Shown here: one piece after another, positions 22,192-35,600 of the stretch
Layout of the letters: every line of letters starts with the position of its first letter
Numbering within the stretch: position 1 is the first letter of the stretch
From: Pelobates cultripes
Taxonomy: Eukaryota; Chordata; Amphibia; Anura; Pelobatidae
DNA length: 64,000 bases
Reading direction: 5' to 3'
NCBI GenBank assembly: GCA_933207985.1
Contig: OW240915.1
Span: 268,054,228-268,118,227, forward strand
The notes under the pieces: model-generated
Database searches by the model: none
The model's input: the letters and a program-made list of their open reading frames with translations, nothing else
What the model was told of the DNA's origin: nothing
Position numbers and translations under genes: made by a program

Positions 22192-23739
22192 ACACATCCT
22201 AGATCTGAATTAAGTAAATATTCTTCTGAAATACTTTGTTCTTTACATAGTTGAATGTGCTGACAACAAAAATCACACAAAAATTAAAAAATGGAAATCA
22301 AATTTTTCAACCCATGGAGGTCTGGATTTGGAGTCACACTCAAAATTAAAGTGGAAAAACACACTACAGGCTGATCCAACTTTGATGTAATGTCCTTAAA
22401 ACAAGTCAAAATGAGGCTCAGTAGTGTGTGTGGCCTCCACGTGCCTGTATGACCTCCCTACAACGCCTGTGCATGCTCCTGATGAGGTGGCGGATGGTCT
22501 CCTGAGGGATCTCCTCCCAGACCTGGACTAAAGCATCTGCCAACTCCTGGACAGTCTGTGGTGCAACGTGACATTGGTGGATGGAGCGAGACATGATGTC
22601 CCAGATGTGCTCAATTGGATTCAGGTCTGGGGAACGGGCGGGCCAGTCCATAGCATCAATGCCTTCATCTTGCAGGAACTGCTGACACACTCCAGCCACA
22701 TGAGGTCTAGCATTGTCTTGCATTAGGAGGAACCCAGGGCCAACCGCACCAGCATATGGTCTCACAAGGGGTCTGAGGATCTCATCTCGGTACCCAATGG
22801 CAGTCAGGCTACCTCTGGTGTGCACATGGAGTGCTGTGCGGCCCCTCAAAGAAATGCCACCCCACACCATTACTGACCCACTGCCAAACCGGTCATGCTG
22901 GAGGATGTTGCAGGCAGCAGAACATTCTCCACGGCGTCTCCAGACTCTGTCACGTCTGTCACATGTGCTCAGTGTGAACCTGCTCTCATCTGTGAAGAGC
23001 ACAGGGAGTCAGTGGCGAATTTGCCAATCTTGGTGTTCTCTGGCAAATTCCAAACATCCTGCACGGTGTTGGGCTGTAAGCACAGCCCCCACCTGTGGAC
23101 GTCGGGCCCTCATCCCACCCTCATGGAGTCTGTTTCTGACTGTTTGAGCAGACACATGCACACTTGTGGCCTGCTGGAGGTCATTTTGCAGGGCTCTGGC
23201 AGTGCTCCTCCTGTTCCTCCTTGCAAAAGGCGGAGGTAGCGGTCCTGCTGCTGGGTTGTTGCCCTCCTACAGCCTCCTCCACGTCTCCTGATGTACTGAC
23301 CTGTCTCCTGGTAGCGCCTCCATGCTCTGGACACTATGCTGACAGACACAGCAAACCTTCTTGCCACAGCTCGAATTGATGTGCCATCCTGGATGAGCTG
23401 CACTACCTGAGCCACTTGTGTGGGTTGTAGACTCCGTCTCATGCTACCACTAGAGTGAAAGCACCACCAGCATTCAAAAGTGACTAAAACATCAGCCAGG
23501 AAACATAGGAACTGAGAAGTGGTCTGTGGTCACCACCTGCAGAACCACTCCTTTATTGGGGGTGTCTTGCTAATTGGCTATCATTTCCACCTGTTGTCTA
23601 TCCCATTTGCACAACAGCATGTGAAATTGATTGTCACTCAGTGTTGCTTCCTAAGTGGACAGTTTGATTTTACAGAAGTGTGATTGACTTGGAGTTACAT
23701 TGTGTTGTTTAAGTGTTCCCTTTATTTTTTTGAGCAGTG
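22158..23739 (-). mobile_element. Tc1/mariner-type transposon, nearly full length
   Basis: The ends are inverted repeats of the type (C/T)ACTGCTCAAAAAAATAAAG followed by GGAACAC. The right end is followed by TA (23740-23741) and the left is preceded by the TA run. Length is about 1.58 kb, normal for Tc1 elements. It encodes one transposase on the minus strand (22418-23442), now broken. High legibility suggests fairly recent activity compared with the element at 10005. Confidence 0.9.
22418..23442 (-). pseudogene. Tc1-type DD34E transposase, frameshifted
   Basis: The N-terminal frame (start 23442) carries a helix-turn-helix DNA-binding region ([20 protein letters not shown]) and a basic [12 protein letters not shown] stretch like a GRPR motif. 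A single-base frameshift near 23225-23230 ends this reading. The next frame resumes the protein and contains a TGA at 23009-23011, where the family has a Trp codon. The C-terminal 194 codons hold the catalytic triad: Asp in FTDES (residue 5 of that fragment), Asp in MQDNARPH (96) and Glu in NPIEH (131), with 34 residues between the last two. The enzyme would cut and paste the element at TA sites. With one frameshift and one stop it is not functional as it stands. Confidence 0.9.
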
Positions 23740-23741
23740 TA

Positions 23742-26700
23742 AATATGTCTGAGGGCCATATGGATAAACTCAGACCACCCAAACCATATTTTCTTTTTTG
23801 GGAGGAGGGGCGAATCAATTCAATCAAACTGAATTTTTTTTTGCCACACACAAGTCTAGTTTTTTTGCACAAAAAATAAATATGTTTATTGTCCTGGAAA
23901 ATGTCTATTTTTTTTTCTTTCTTCTTAAAGGGGTGCAATCAATAAGCAGCTAACTGCTACTAAAAAAAAAGTTTACATGGCAATTTTCAAAATGCAAGTA
24001 TTTTTATTTTTTTAATTCAAAATGTTTAGCGAATAAACCTGCACACAAAAAAATTTAGCTTTGTATCGAACGGAACGCTTAAACACAATAAACAAATAAT
24101 AGTACAAATGTGAATGAGATACTTAGTAATACTTTTGGCACAAATCAATTTAAATACGTAGTATTGTATCCAAGAAATCCTGACACGGAACCCGTTTGCT
24201 GAAATGTATCACATTTTCATGAAACAGTAACGAAGTGAAGCCAAAATAGAGATGATTATTTTAATTAATGGTAATGATTTTAATGGCTGAACATTTTAAA
24301 CTAATTAATTATGATTGATTGCTTGTTTCTAATCAAGGAGCCTGACTCAGATTTGTAATTGAAAAATGGAAAGCAATCGCCTTTAAAGAGAACAATATGA
24401 CAGTGGAGTGTGAATGAGTCTTTTCTTTTCATGTGGAACATTTTTAATCTTTTCCTTACTCGTTTAAGCATCTGTGCCTTTTTATTAAGAAAAATATCAT
24501 TAGTAAGATAGATTTAATGAATGTATAGGGTGATGTATGTCATGGTTGTATTGTGATCAATTCATAGTTAGATTTGAAGTTAGCTTTGATTTACTTATAG
24601 GAGCTACATGTCTATGGTACAATAGATATTACAGTGTCTAAGGCTTCTGGAAAATCAGCATACACGATAAAGCAAAATTGGAAGAAAACTGATTTAGACA
24701 TATTTTACTGTTACATTGTAGGTTGTCAGCAATGAGACACTTTGAAATTAGATCATTCGGCATTGCCACCAACTGCTGACTCTACACGGCTAAGCAATTG
24801 GGTATGTGAGATCTCTTTCATTGGAAAAGTTATGCAAATCCTAAAGAGCAGGCCCTATTTTGAAAAGATTTTAGGACCCAGGGCTGCTGCCACATATTTT
24901 ATTATTTATCTGTATTGTTTAAAACTAGAATATACGATATCATTGAAAGAATGGTTTTGTGTTTGTAATATGATGGAATCATAAAATTAGTGTTTATTAG
25001 AGAAATGCACAAAAAAATATTTTATCTATTCTAGATACATTCGGACATGAGTTGATTGGAGTCCGTCAATCAGCATCTATTATAGTATTTTTCTCCCATA
25101 TTACGCATAGCTGATTATAAAGTATAGGGAGAATATAGATTATATTGTTATATATGTAATATATACTGTAATGATTAAATTGACTAGTGCCATCTAGTGT
25201 TTGCAATTTGAACAGCAACTGTCTAAAGTACATGGTCGAGTTACAGTTCTGCTCTATTTGTGAAAAGAAAATCTATTCATCATTTGTTTTGCTGTTTTTG
25301 TTCTGAGCATGAAATGATCACGAAAGATAAGTCAACACATTTCATGTTGTTTTCACATTTCATATTTCTGTTTTGTAACATTTAGGTTGGTTGTACAAAG
25401 TATCTTTTTTATTCATTAAAATAGGCAAAAATGACCATAAAGGAGATAGATTGGTTATAGGGGGATAAAGAAATATGAAGCTAAGAGCAATATCAGAAGA
25501 ATTGTTTTAGAATGCAGAAGTAGATCTTTTAATTGTGGTAAAATGGTTATAACTAGCAATATCCAAATTGAAGACATTTGGAAACATGGATGGTGATCAA
25601 AAAAAGAGGTGTCCTGGGTCCAGTTTTGATGATCTGAAGGTACACCAGTGATAAAACATGGGCATGCTTCCTATACTATAGTGATCCATCAGCTACATTA
25701 TTATGTTGCTGACCACTGCAAAATGATACTGACCGAATTCGTGTTACGAAAATAACTTGAGAAATGTAGGTATATCAGTATATGGTATGGTGCGGCAAAG
25801 GAGCTGCAACAGTGAATGGAGACTTAAAGTGAGATTTTCCATGGTAGCAGGCATCATTTGACATTATTATTTAGATCATAGAGTAGTCTCACGATATTTA
25901 AATTTAACGTAATCCCTCAAATGGACACTTTCGATGAGTTGGAGAGTTTTATATCAGTAAGTCAGCAGTTTCACAAACCTTGTTGGAAAGAACAATAATG
26001 TGAGAACCGTTTTACAATTTGCCATTGATTAGAATTAAATGGTAAGTATAATTCATTCTGCCTGCTGTCCATGTAATAGGGATGGATATTCATATTTGTT
26101 TATGTTAGGTTTTTTTTTTGTTTTTTTAAAGCAGATCTCTAATGTAATTTGCACTTTTAGCAATATAATCAAATATGACATGTCCAATGATTGTGAAAAA
26201 TTAAAGAATGATGTCCCAATGCCCCGTTAACTGGGGTCAAAGCAAATAATCCATCTATCTCTTTTTATCATCCAGTGCATGAAAGTGGAATAGGATATTT
26301 AGTCCAAGCAGGGGTCAGAGAGTGTACAAAGACTTCATCCCATACACAGTTTTATGAGTTAGGAATGTAATGGATATCCACATTGCCATTGGATATAGAG
26401 ATGCACAGTTGATTTAAAGGTCCCTAAGGTCATTGGCACCCAACCTATATAATATAACCTGTTTTAGAAAGGTCATATAGAATTTGACCAATATAACCTG
26501 TTCACAGAATGCACACCACCATCAGTACTTTCTGTGTGTTTATTTTTACATATATTACTTTCTCTGTTGACATCAGTCAAAGGAAACTCTTTTGCGCAAA
26601 TTAAAAAATTCCCTGAAATTTCAAGATGACTATCTATAATAAATATAGTCATTTTCCAGAATGGTAATTTCAATAAAATTTACCGAAGCTAGATCGAATG

Positions 26701-26780
26701 GAAATACTAATTTGATGAAATTATATTTTTAAACTGATTTAAGGATATATTGGGTAATTCTTTAATACAGGTCATTTTGC
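23742..26780. other. AT-rich non-coding DNA
   Basis: No gene or clear repeat was seen. The part around 24230-24440 is rich in TAAT-type homeodomain sites, but this is weak evidence of any function. Confidence 0.4.
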
Positions 26781-26799
26781 CTCTTACCTAGCAGTCAGT

Positions 26800-27130
26800 A
26801 CAGACATCTTACTGTAACGCCGTAGTCACAAGCAATATATTTCATGTCATCTTCTGTATCGGTAGTGGACGTTTAGTGCTATTGATGGCAAAGAAAGCTC
26901 CCGCCTTTTAATGACTTTGTGGAGGATATTGCTACAGTCATCATAACCCAAACCCATCTGAAACTGCACAATGTTTTTTAATTTAATACACTAACCAGGA
27001 TGTCATCTGCTTCTCTAACAGTGAAGATTGTGACTGCTATCAGAGCACCGTAATTACAATGATACATTGCAAGCCATGTTCCGTGAACGACTTGTCTACG
27101 GCATCAGTAATGAAAGAACCCAAATACACT
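26800..27130. other. Possible conserved non-coding element
   Basis: Balanced composition with no repeat signature, surrounded by AT-rich DNA. Only comparison with other frog genomes could show whether it is constrained. Confidence 0.2.
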
Positions 27131-28060
27131 TATAATTTCAAGTCATTCTGGATTAAAGAATAATTACAATGAATAAGTGTTCAGCCGAAGCTGTATGTAA
27201 ACCAACTATAACTGAAGATGCATAGTGCAGGACAGCAAATTTAAGTACAACGTAAAGAAAACTTACCATTTTTTTTGTAGAATACAAATATCCATTAACA
27301 CCAACTTGTTTAATTATTTTGGGGAAAATGCCATATCTACCATATCTTATAATGCCATAATATTAATGACTGCAAGAGTTAAACAATGTGGAGTGTATAC
27401 TCTCTCGTGACAAATATTTATAGGCGTATTCAAGAAAGAAAACAAAAACAACACCATTAAATAAAGGCAATGATTATATAAATCGTGCGACGGAACAGGC
27501 AAGAGGAATATTTTCAGCTTTTATCACAATGTTGATATTTAAAAGGGGTGCTAGGAGTCTCCAGATTTATATTCAAAGGGATTGACCCCATAGTATTGGA
27601 CCAGATATACTCAGTCTTCCAGAACCAAAATATAAATTAAATAATTAATTATTAAGTTATCCTGCACAAATTAATTCTATAATCTGCAGGGCACAACTTT
27701 TCATGTGTTGCCTACCAACATGAAGAAATGATCGATGTTCTGGAAAACATGGTAGATATTTGCACCTGACTTTCTGTATCTCAGCAATTTACCCTTCACT
27801 TTATCACTGCCTAAATTTCCAAGGCATTATCTCAGGCCGTATTCTCTGTTACCCCTTCTCATTTTACTTGAAGTTTGCTTTACACCTCCTAATTGACAGC
27901 CAGGAAGGAATCAGGAAGCAAATACTGTGAGAATATGACTCCCATTAGCCATTGCCAGCCAGCTCCGACTGGATGCCAGGAAAGTCAGCCTCCGGCTCCT
28001 GCACTCAAAAGTTAAGGAAAGAAGAGGGTGGTTAAATTATGAATATTGTCACTTATATAA
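27131..28060. other. Non-coding DNA
   Basis: No supported feature was seen. Confidence 0.4.
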
Positions 28061-28064
28061 GAGT

Positions 28065-28425
28065 GTGCCTAGCAGTGAGTATGTGTATGTGTGTTTGTCA
28101 TTGTGCATATATGTCTATGTGTATCAGTGTGTATGTCTCAGTGAGTATGTTTCTCTGTCTCAATGTGTATGTATCTGTGTGTGCCAGTGTGTGTATCTGT
28201 GCATCTGTGTGTTTGGTAGTGGATACATTCCAGCATTCAAATGCCAACACTACACACAAATATGTCACTAAATTCAAACACCAATACTGCACACAAACAC
28301 ACCCTTGCATTCAAACACCAACCCTGCACTCAAACACACTTTTGCATTCAAACACCTACACTGCACACAAATAAACCCCTAAATTAAAACATCAATACTG
28401 CACACAAATATCCCCTTGCATGGCT
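28065..28425. repeat. TG-rich tract passing into a ~40-bp minisatellite
   Basis: 28065-28220 is built of GTGTATGT/CTGTG variants. From about 28228 to 28425 a unit of the type CATTCAAACACCAACACTGC followed by ACACAAACAC repeats several times with changes. The many open frames on both strands are low-complexity artefacts. Confidence 0.8.
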
Positions 28426-28499
28426 GTCATAAGAACTTATGGTGCCTCTTCCAAAAACATTGGCCTCCACCTCCAATATCCACTCACGCATTCTCACAG

Positions 28500-28830
28500 G
28501 TGCACAGACAGATACCAACTGTCACACATGTAATGAAGCAGATGCACATTGCCAGACACACATACACCCATATACAGACACGCTTCCACACAAGCATGCA
28601 AACAAATATTCACTACCACTGACAAAGGTACACATTGCCACACAGACATACACACATATACACAGCAAATACAGACCCACACACACATACACACTGTGCC
28701 ACACATATACACAAACAGATACACAGATATAGATACAGATATACATACTGCCATGCACACACAGGCACACACTGCCACACACTGTAACACACATATGAGG
28801 ATTGGCACATACACACAGACACCACCAGCT
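28500..28830. repeat. ACACA-rich low-complexity tract
   Basis: Interspersed CACACA, TACACA and CAGACA words without a fixed period, giving long spurious open frames on both strands. Confidence 0.8.
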
Positions 28831-29159
28831 GTGCTCTATTTTACCACCCTCCTCTTTGCTAACCCTTATGTTGGTGGATGGTGGACTCCCTGTGGTCTGT
28901 TAGCTGGTCTGGGCTGCAGGCAGTGCAAGGTTTTCCATTCTTCCCCAGGTAACTTCATTTTCACTGGGAGGAAGTGAGCTAACATCACTTCTTTCTAGTG
29001 CTGCCGCACAGGAGCAGAATCTCTTTGCCTCAAATCCTGAATGTGGTCCAGATAGGATAGATATCTCCCCAAGCAGGCTGCCTAGAATTGTGGGCCCCAG
29101 GGCTTAGCCAAGATCCTTGACAGAATACCATTGGTCACCCCTTGATGGAGGCCCTGCAC

Positions 29160-29325
29160 CGGTGCATTTAAACTCCAGCACTGCACAGAAACATACCCTG
29201 GCAATCAAACACCAACACTGAACAAACATAGCCCTTTATTCACACATGCATAGTCAATTCAAAAACATGCTTACATTCAAACACACAGACACTGCTCACA
29301 AACACAACCTTGCAAGAATGGGAAA
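29160..29325. repeat. Second block of the ~40-bp minisatellite
   Basis: Units containing ATTCAAACAC, CCAACACTG and ACAAACA again, as at 28228-28425, after about 700 bp of other sequence. Confidence 0.65.
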
Positions 29326-30289
29326 ATGATAATGAGTTGTAGGACAACTGAGAATCTACCATTTGGCCACCCTTGCACTGGAGGGGGAACAAAAATGTTT
29401 CTTGCACCAAGGCCCTCTCTATATTAGTTCCATCACTAGGACAGGAGAAAGAAACTTGAAGGCAGGGGCACTGAACATGCTCTTTCTGTGTTCTCCAAGC
29501 TCAAATGCCCCTCAACATATATGATTGGATGACACCATAAATCATTTCTAGGAGAAGACTGACCACGGATGAAGTCTCTTGTCATATAGTGTTATTTTCG
29601 AAAACGCGGTGCTCAGCAGAGTATGGAGAGGATGAGCAGAGACTGTAATTATTAAAGATACAAATGTAACACAGTTTTACACAGCAAAATGGGTTCTCTC
29701 TTAAAACCGTATTGTCACCAAAATGTTTTTTGTTTTGTTTTTATAATAATATATTTGGCAAGAACTGCTCTGCTCCCTGATAACTCACAAAAAAATATAT
29801 TTTTCTTCACTTTCCTTCCCGTAGTTGATATTTACATAGTGAAGTTCTGACAGCTAAATTATGTTTCTGGAAGTCATATGATTATTTCCGGTCCTGAATA
29901 AAACTAGAAAATAAAAAACATTTCATTCAGTATGGTCAAGCTCTCTTAATCACATACATTGCAAAGTTACAAAGTGCCGCCATAATTCTTAGATATACAT
30001 AATCATTCTCAATGCAACGTTATTTGGCTTTATGAATTGGTACGTCACTGCAGATACCTCCAGCTTAGTGAACCCCAAGAAAGAGCTAAAGAGAGAGAAG
30101 GCGTCATAATCATAATTAGAATTATAAACACCGCAATTATATAAGATTAAATTAGATTCACTTGCAAAGCAAAAATTACTGTTACAGACTATTCTCAAAT
30201 TAAATTGTACAAGGCCAGTGGTCAGGGCATAAACCTATAAAAGTGTCTAACCAAGCTAGCTAGGCTTGAACTTCATCTTCAACCTGGTG
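29326..30289. other. Non-coding DNA
   Basis: No supported feature was seen. TTGTCACCAAAATG at about 29713 hints at a decayed TTAA-type MITE end. Confidence 0.4.
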
Positions 30290-30445
30290 TAGGACCCACC
30301 AATACTGGGGTACTGTAATGCAGTTGGGCTTAACCCAATATGGCTGTATGGTGGAACTAAAACCCCATATTTGTTTGCTAAGATATTTGATTTGAAGTAG
30401 CTTTGTCAAATTTAAAGTTGTATTTTTTTGTATGTGTGCACTGTT
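30290..30445. repeat. Dispersed repeat, uninterrupted copy
   Basis: Related to 1424-1481 plus 3042-3136, with no insertion. It gives the pre-insertion structure of the hAT-like target. Confidence 0.65.
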
Positions 30446-32390
30446 TCTGTTTATTGTATTTAATTATGTCTATTCGGCAGCACCACGACTAAGACATGTT
30501 CTGGGTGTGTTCCTCAATTCCATTTTTCATTGAACTTCACCTTGGATCATGGTGGCACTGGAGTGTTTTGATCCATAGGTAAGGAGATATTGTTAGCAGT
30601 GGAGCTCCTCTTTGTATATTGTATTATCTTATTTCTACAACATGAGAACTGTTTTACCAAAGCTAAATGATCTTATTTGTTCCACACAATTTGCTTATAT
30701 TCTGATGAGAGTCCAGATGAAAGTTTTTCTGTAAGACTGAAACATGGATGGTGATAAATAAAAGTTCAATTTTCATTTTTTTCTAAACATTAGAGTGCTA
30801 TACATATATCGATATTTATATTTCATACACATCTAAATATCAGCCATTTATGTTAACATGATGGCCATAATATAAAAGATTATAAATGCCTGTGCTGCAT
30901 CCATTTCTTGAAAATAAATGTAATCAAACATTGTGGGTAGTTTGAAAGTGTTAAAAAAATTACAATAAAAAGTAAAAATTAAGTCTAAGAAGACATTCTC
31001 TTTAATTCTTGGAAGCGTATCACTTTCATCTATATAGCATATTTTATTATAACATTCCAATAATGGATGTCGGAAATTACAGAAATCTTTTCAGTATCTT
31101 TCTGCCGTATGTATATGGGCAGAAGGCCCAGACAACAGCCTGCTTGTCGTGTTATGTACAATTAAAAAAGCTTTCAACAAATGATCATAGGAGCATACCC
31201 ACTACAATTTCATGACAACAAATTCTTAGCATTACTATAGCTAAATTAGTTCACACAGGATGCCTAATATCAGGTATCATTATTCCTGCAATAATGGCAA
31301 TGGAGCAAAATATACTTACAGACAAATGCAAAAGAACATCTGTTATGTTCAGGTTGTTCCTACAGAAAAACAAGATAGAACAAAGGCCTTGATTGCAATT
31401 CTGCTCCTGTTTCCATTCAGCATTAACCTATCAAACTAAGAAATCGGATTCCAAAATATAAAAGACAGTTAGGGTTAGCCTTAACATCGCAGATGGATAA
31501 GAACAAGCAATCGCTGTTAAGGTAATTTAGACAAAAACTCAAGTCAACTGGGCTAAACACTATCCAAGAAACAAAAAGAATGCAGCTTACCATCCAGTTA
31601 GGATCCAGGGAGTGTTTGAACACATTATTCCAGTACTAAATGTCGTAGAAGAAAGCACGGGCCTCAGGAGAACAGCATAGTTCTAACAAAAGAACATTAG
31701 AAAAAGAAGGGAGAGCCAGAACAGCACAGTTATAGGGGTTTGACAGATAGAGGCTGTTGGAGTTGCAAGATGTGATATCATATATCCCTGCAACCTCCAT
31801 CACTATGACCAGCACAGCATGATGGAGCAGTCACAGAAATCTATGTTGGCCTAAAAGTTGCAGACTCTGTTTTCACCGCCTCCATTTTCACCAGTGATGA
31901 CGAGTAAAAAGTAGGAATATGATGAAGCCTGTCACGTATGACCCTGCAGTCTGTGCGGTGTCCACAGACACATATCCATAATAGTCTGGCAGCCTAGTCA
32001 GCTCCAATTACTGCAGGAAACATTCTAGTGGACTAGTCCAGGCACAGAGAGCAATCAGATTGCAGACCACCAGTCCATGCACAATCCCACATGAGTGCTG
32101 AGCTGGATAGCTAGCAGTGCTAGCAAAAAGACTGCCCAATTCCTGCCTGCTACTTCACTGCTACAGTACACTGCCATCAGATATCCCAGAGAACCTCCAG
32201 CTATATTCATCTACACAAGAATGCTGGGAATCTGCAGCCTAAAACCACTCCATGCTAGTGGCCCATTACTCTTCTTTGTCAGCTGTCCACTGGTACAGGC
32301 AGGGCCGCCTGTTCATTGGGGTACAGCCAGTAGAGCTGCACAAGCCCAGGCCCAAGCCCTATATTTCCAATGTGCATACATAGAGCAAGT
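30446..32390. other. Non-coding DNA
   Basis: No supported feature was seen. Confidence 0.4.
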
Positions 32391-32395
32391 AGCAC

Positions 32396-32432
32396 TATAT
32401 ATATATATATATATAGATAGATAGATAGATAT
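32396..32432. repeat. (TA)n(GATA)n microsatellite
   Basis: TA dinucleotides followed by ATAG units. Confidence 0.95.
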
Positions 32433-32524
32433 TCCCTGTGGTCCCTGCTGTTGTTAATAATGAAGCGGAGGCCTGGAACACTATAAATATTTTTTTTTTT
32501 AAAAGCACACCCCAACCCTTATCC

Positions 32525-32715
32525 AACACCACAAACACACATCCACTGCATCCACTACTGCATCCAATACACAAACACAAGGCACTGCATTCACAACACA
32601 CACTGCATCCACTATACAAACATTGCATTGACTACACACACTGTATCCACTAAACAAACACAGATACTGCATTAATTACACAAGCACAGATGCTGCATAC
32701 AATACAAGTACACTA
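32525..32715. repeat. Minisatellite, CTGCATCCACTA-type unit, block 1
   Basis: Repeats of CTGCATCCACTA plus ACAAACACA with a unit of about 22-28 bp. The same unit reappears at 33105-33262. Confidence 0.8.
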
Positions 32716-33028
32716 GTCCGCACCCAAAGGTAAACCACAATGATCCACAGAAAAAAAATGAATAAAAAATATGAAAAAGTGCACATTTATTAGCATAAAA
32801 ATAAAAAATTTATCACATCAAACTGTCATGGCAGCCTGAATGTTTAAGCAGGCATAATATATCATACAAACGACATGATGTATCCAGAATTTCCAGGCAA
32901 ATGAAACAACCTTTGCAAAAATAGGACAAATTTATAGAAGAAAGATCAAATTGTCGCAATACCTGCTACTGCCAGACAAGGGAGAGACCACCCATATCAC
33001 TACCCAAAAAGAATGTGATGTAAGTAGT

Positions 33029-33066
33029 CTGGACGCGTTTCACACCTCCCTGGTGCTTTCTCAACA
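33029..33066 (-). ncRNA. Hammerhead-like stem plus GAAACG motif
   Basis: On the minus strand: TTGAGAAAG, a 5-bp GCACC/GGTGT stem, then GAAACGCGTCC. Stem II, GAAA and the short ACGCGT stem III match the copy at 14906, but the core reads UUGAGAAA instead of CUGANGA. It lies in the roughly 390-bp sequence separating the two minisatellite blocks. Confidence 0.35.
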
Positions 33067-33104
33067 TGTTGCGAAACTCATCCACAGTTTTTCTTTCAAC
33101 TTAA

Positions 33105-33262
33105 TGCATACAATACACACACTGCATTCACTATGCACACTGCATCCACTATAGAAACACACTCTGTATCCACACGCTGTATCCACTGCATCCACTATAC
33201 AGACACTGCACTCACTATTTACACACACACTGCATTCACCATAAACACACACTGCATCAATT
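33105..33262. repeat. Minisatellite, CTGCATCCACTA-type unit, block 2
   Basis: Same unit as 32525-32715. The intervening sequence may be a retroelement tail inserted into a formerly continuous array. Confidence 0.8.
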
Positions 33263-35280
33263 TTACTTATCCTAGTAAGGAGTGGGTCCTGTGGGCAGAA
33301 TCAGGGGGTAAGTTCCGGGGGCCCAAGTCTTGAGCTGTTTAAGAGTCCTCAGAATTTCTGATGGCAGCCCTCGGTACAGGATAAGGTGGAGTGTAGGTTA
33401 GTATGACTCAATTCACCATGCCATATTTAATCCGTTTTCATTATTTTATTTCTTCATTATATCCCATTCAATATTATTCATTCAGCAAAACCAGCTAACT
33501 AAACAGATTGCTGGCACTCATTGGTGATCTTGATGTCCAATAATATCAGAATGAAAGCTATAATCAGTTATTTGTACTTACAGTTGTTCCGGGGGACTTT
33601 AAGGCAATTACCTCGTGTCTTGAAGGAAGCCAGTAGAAGCTATTGTGTGTACAAAACTTCAAATTAAAAAAGTAGGCTACTCTCTACCTTCTCCATTTTG
33701 AGAAGTACTTATTGTGTTCACACATTTTTCTACGTTAATCCTAACCCAGCATTCAACTGGATGACAAACTTTAATTTAAAGCTTTCTTTATTTATATACA
33801 TATATTTTTAGTTTTATTCTCGATGCACCACTTTAATAAAAAAAGATTAAACCAATCCCCTACCAAGAATTTTGAAATCTAAAAAAATTAATAATGTCCC
33901 CAGTTACTGTAAAAATAAATACTTTGAAGATCAGTGTGTGCTTTCATATTTGATCTTCTAAACTATTAAACATTGAAACATTGTCTTTTGCTCGACATCA
34001 CAGTTTTCATGTATCAATAATGTAAATATGTGCCAATTTGTATAGTGACCAATTGATCTTACAAAACCATTACAAATTAAACATATCTTCCATCTGTTTG
34101 CGAACAGAGACAAGCACGAACAGCAGGAGGGAATCTTGTTGGTAATTAATTTGTTGGATCAAAACCATAAGAAGTAATAAGAAGAACAGGCTGGTTTGTG
34201 CTACTTACATTTTGTGACCTTTGGTAAAAGAACATGTTGTATATTAATAGATATAGCCATTGATTTAGGTTTTAACTACACATTGCAAACATTCTAAAAA
34301 AAAAGAACACGGAACACCAACATTTTAACATAATGGATTTGAAATTATTATTTATATTAGCTAATTGTTGATTTTCTCAACATAAATAGACCATGTTTAT
34401 AATTGTTATAGTAAATTTGCAATCAACTATGACTTTTAATCAGATGAAAATGAATGCACAACAAATTAAAAGCATTACTTATTGACCAATTACAGTGTAA
34501 TGACTCTGGTGAGATCAATCCATGAATCAAAAATCAGTGCAGACCTCAATTATCAGTACTGACAGCTGCAAGATGTCAATAGAAATGTGAATGTGGAAGA
34601 ATAATTCACTTTAGAATAGAAAAACATGAATATTGTGCATTCAAAGAGTGTCTTATGCAACAAAATAAATGTTCCGTAGGAAAAAGAAACAATTAACTAT
34701 TTACAATAGAAAGAAGATTTAAATTGGAAAACACACTTAACGTGAAAATTATACAATTGAAAAAAACATTGGAGATCACATATAACTTGTCTTGAACTTG
34801 TTTTCATAGAACGTCAATTTTCCTTTGAAATTTATATTGCAGATTTAGAAAATGACAACACAACCCAGATCATACAGGACAAACTGCTAACAAACAGGAG
34901 AAATTGAAACATTGTTGCATTTCTCTTTTTCTCTGCATGCTGTTTCTGTCTTGACTGTCCGGTGCAAATGGCAGAGTTTATAACAATGACTGACATGGAA
35001 CAAAGATGGAGGCACCTTGTTGCTGAATGTGTTCTCTTTCACAGTTATAGACAAGGAAACCTGCAGGGTTATTCAATAAAGGGTATATTTGCTAGAGTGA
35101 GAATACAAAATTAATTTAAAGTGAATTTCAATATTGCTGAACTGAAAACATTTTCAAACTCTCCTATGCTTTCATTTCAACTACTCTGGACTTAAATTTG
35201 ATATTCACTTTGAAGTATCACTTTAGTAAATAAGCCTTTATATTAAGATGTTTGTTACAACTGAGTTCGGGACTATTTCA
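33263..35280. other. AT-rich non-coding DNA
   Basis: No gene or clear repeat was seen. Confidence 0.4.
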
Positions 35281-35600
35281 CTTTTTTATTTTTTTTTATT
35301 TTACTCGGTAGGACCAAATTTGATGTAACACGCATCCAGGGTTTTACGTTTTAATGGTGTAGTTCCGACACTTCCAAGGTTTCCGGCTTTGGCTTTCATG
35401 GTGGTGGTACACGTTGGAATAGAGTGAGTAATCTAATTATGTAATTGTTTAATTTTTTGTGCCATATAAAGGTTTATCATTATGATGTACATTGTCTTGA
35501 GAAAGGACCAAAGAAGATGGGTCCGAAACGTTGACGGTACATTAATAAAAGGTTTTTTTATTTTCACCAATCAAGACCTGTGAGTGTCCACTATTTCTGG
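35281..35600 (+). mobile_element. Probable Penelope-like element tail
   Basis: Contains a stem plus GAAACG motif (35491-35540) followed by AATAAAAGGTTTTTTTATTT. The minus strand of the Penelope-like element at 61.4 kb has a closely similar AATAAAGGCTTTTTTATTTT. No coding part remains. Confidence 0.4.
35491..35540 (+). ncRNA. Hammerhead-like stem plus GAAACG motif
   Basis: TTGAGAAA is followed by a GGACC/GGTCC stem, then GAAACGTTGAC. GTC before and GAC after could form stem I, extended by GTAC on both sides. The core deviates from CUGANGA, so it is related in layout but probably not a working hammerhead. Confidence 0.35.

Noticed and set aside
22713..23239. Plus-strand open frames of 114 and 144 codons
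   Set aside because: They are antisense shadows of the minus-strand Tc1 transposase.
28039..28977. Several 60-140 codon open frames on both strands
   Set aside because: They follow the TG/CA-rich low-complexity sequence and have Cys/Val or Thr/His bias with no protein-like structure.
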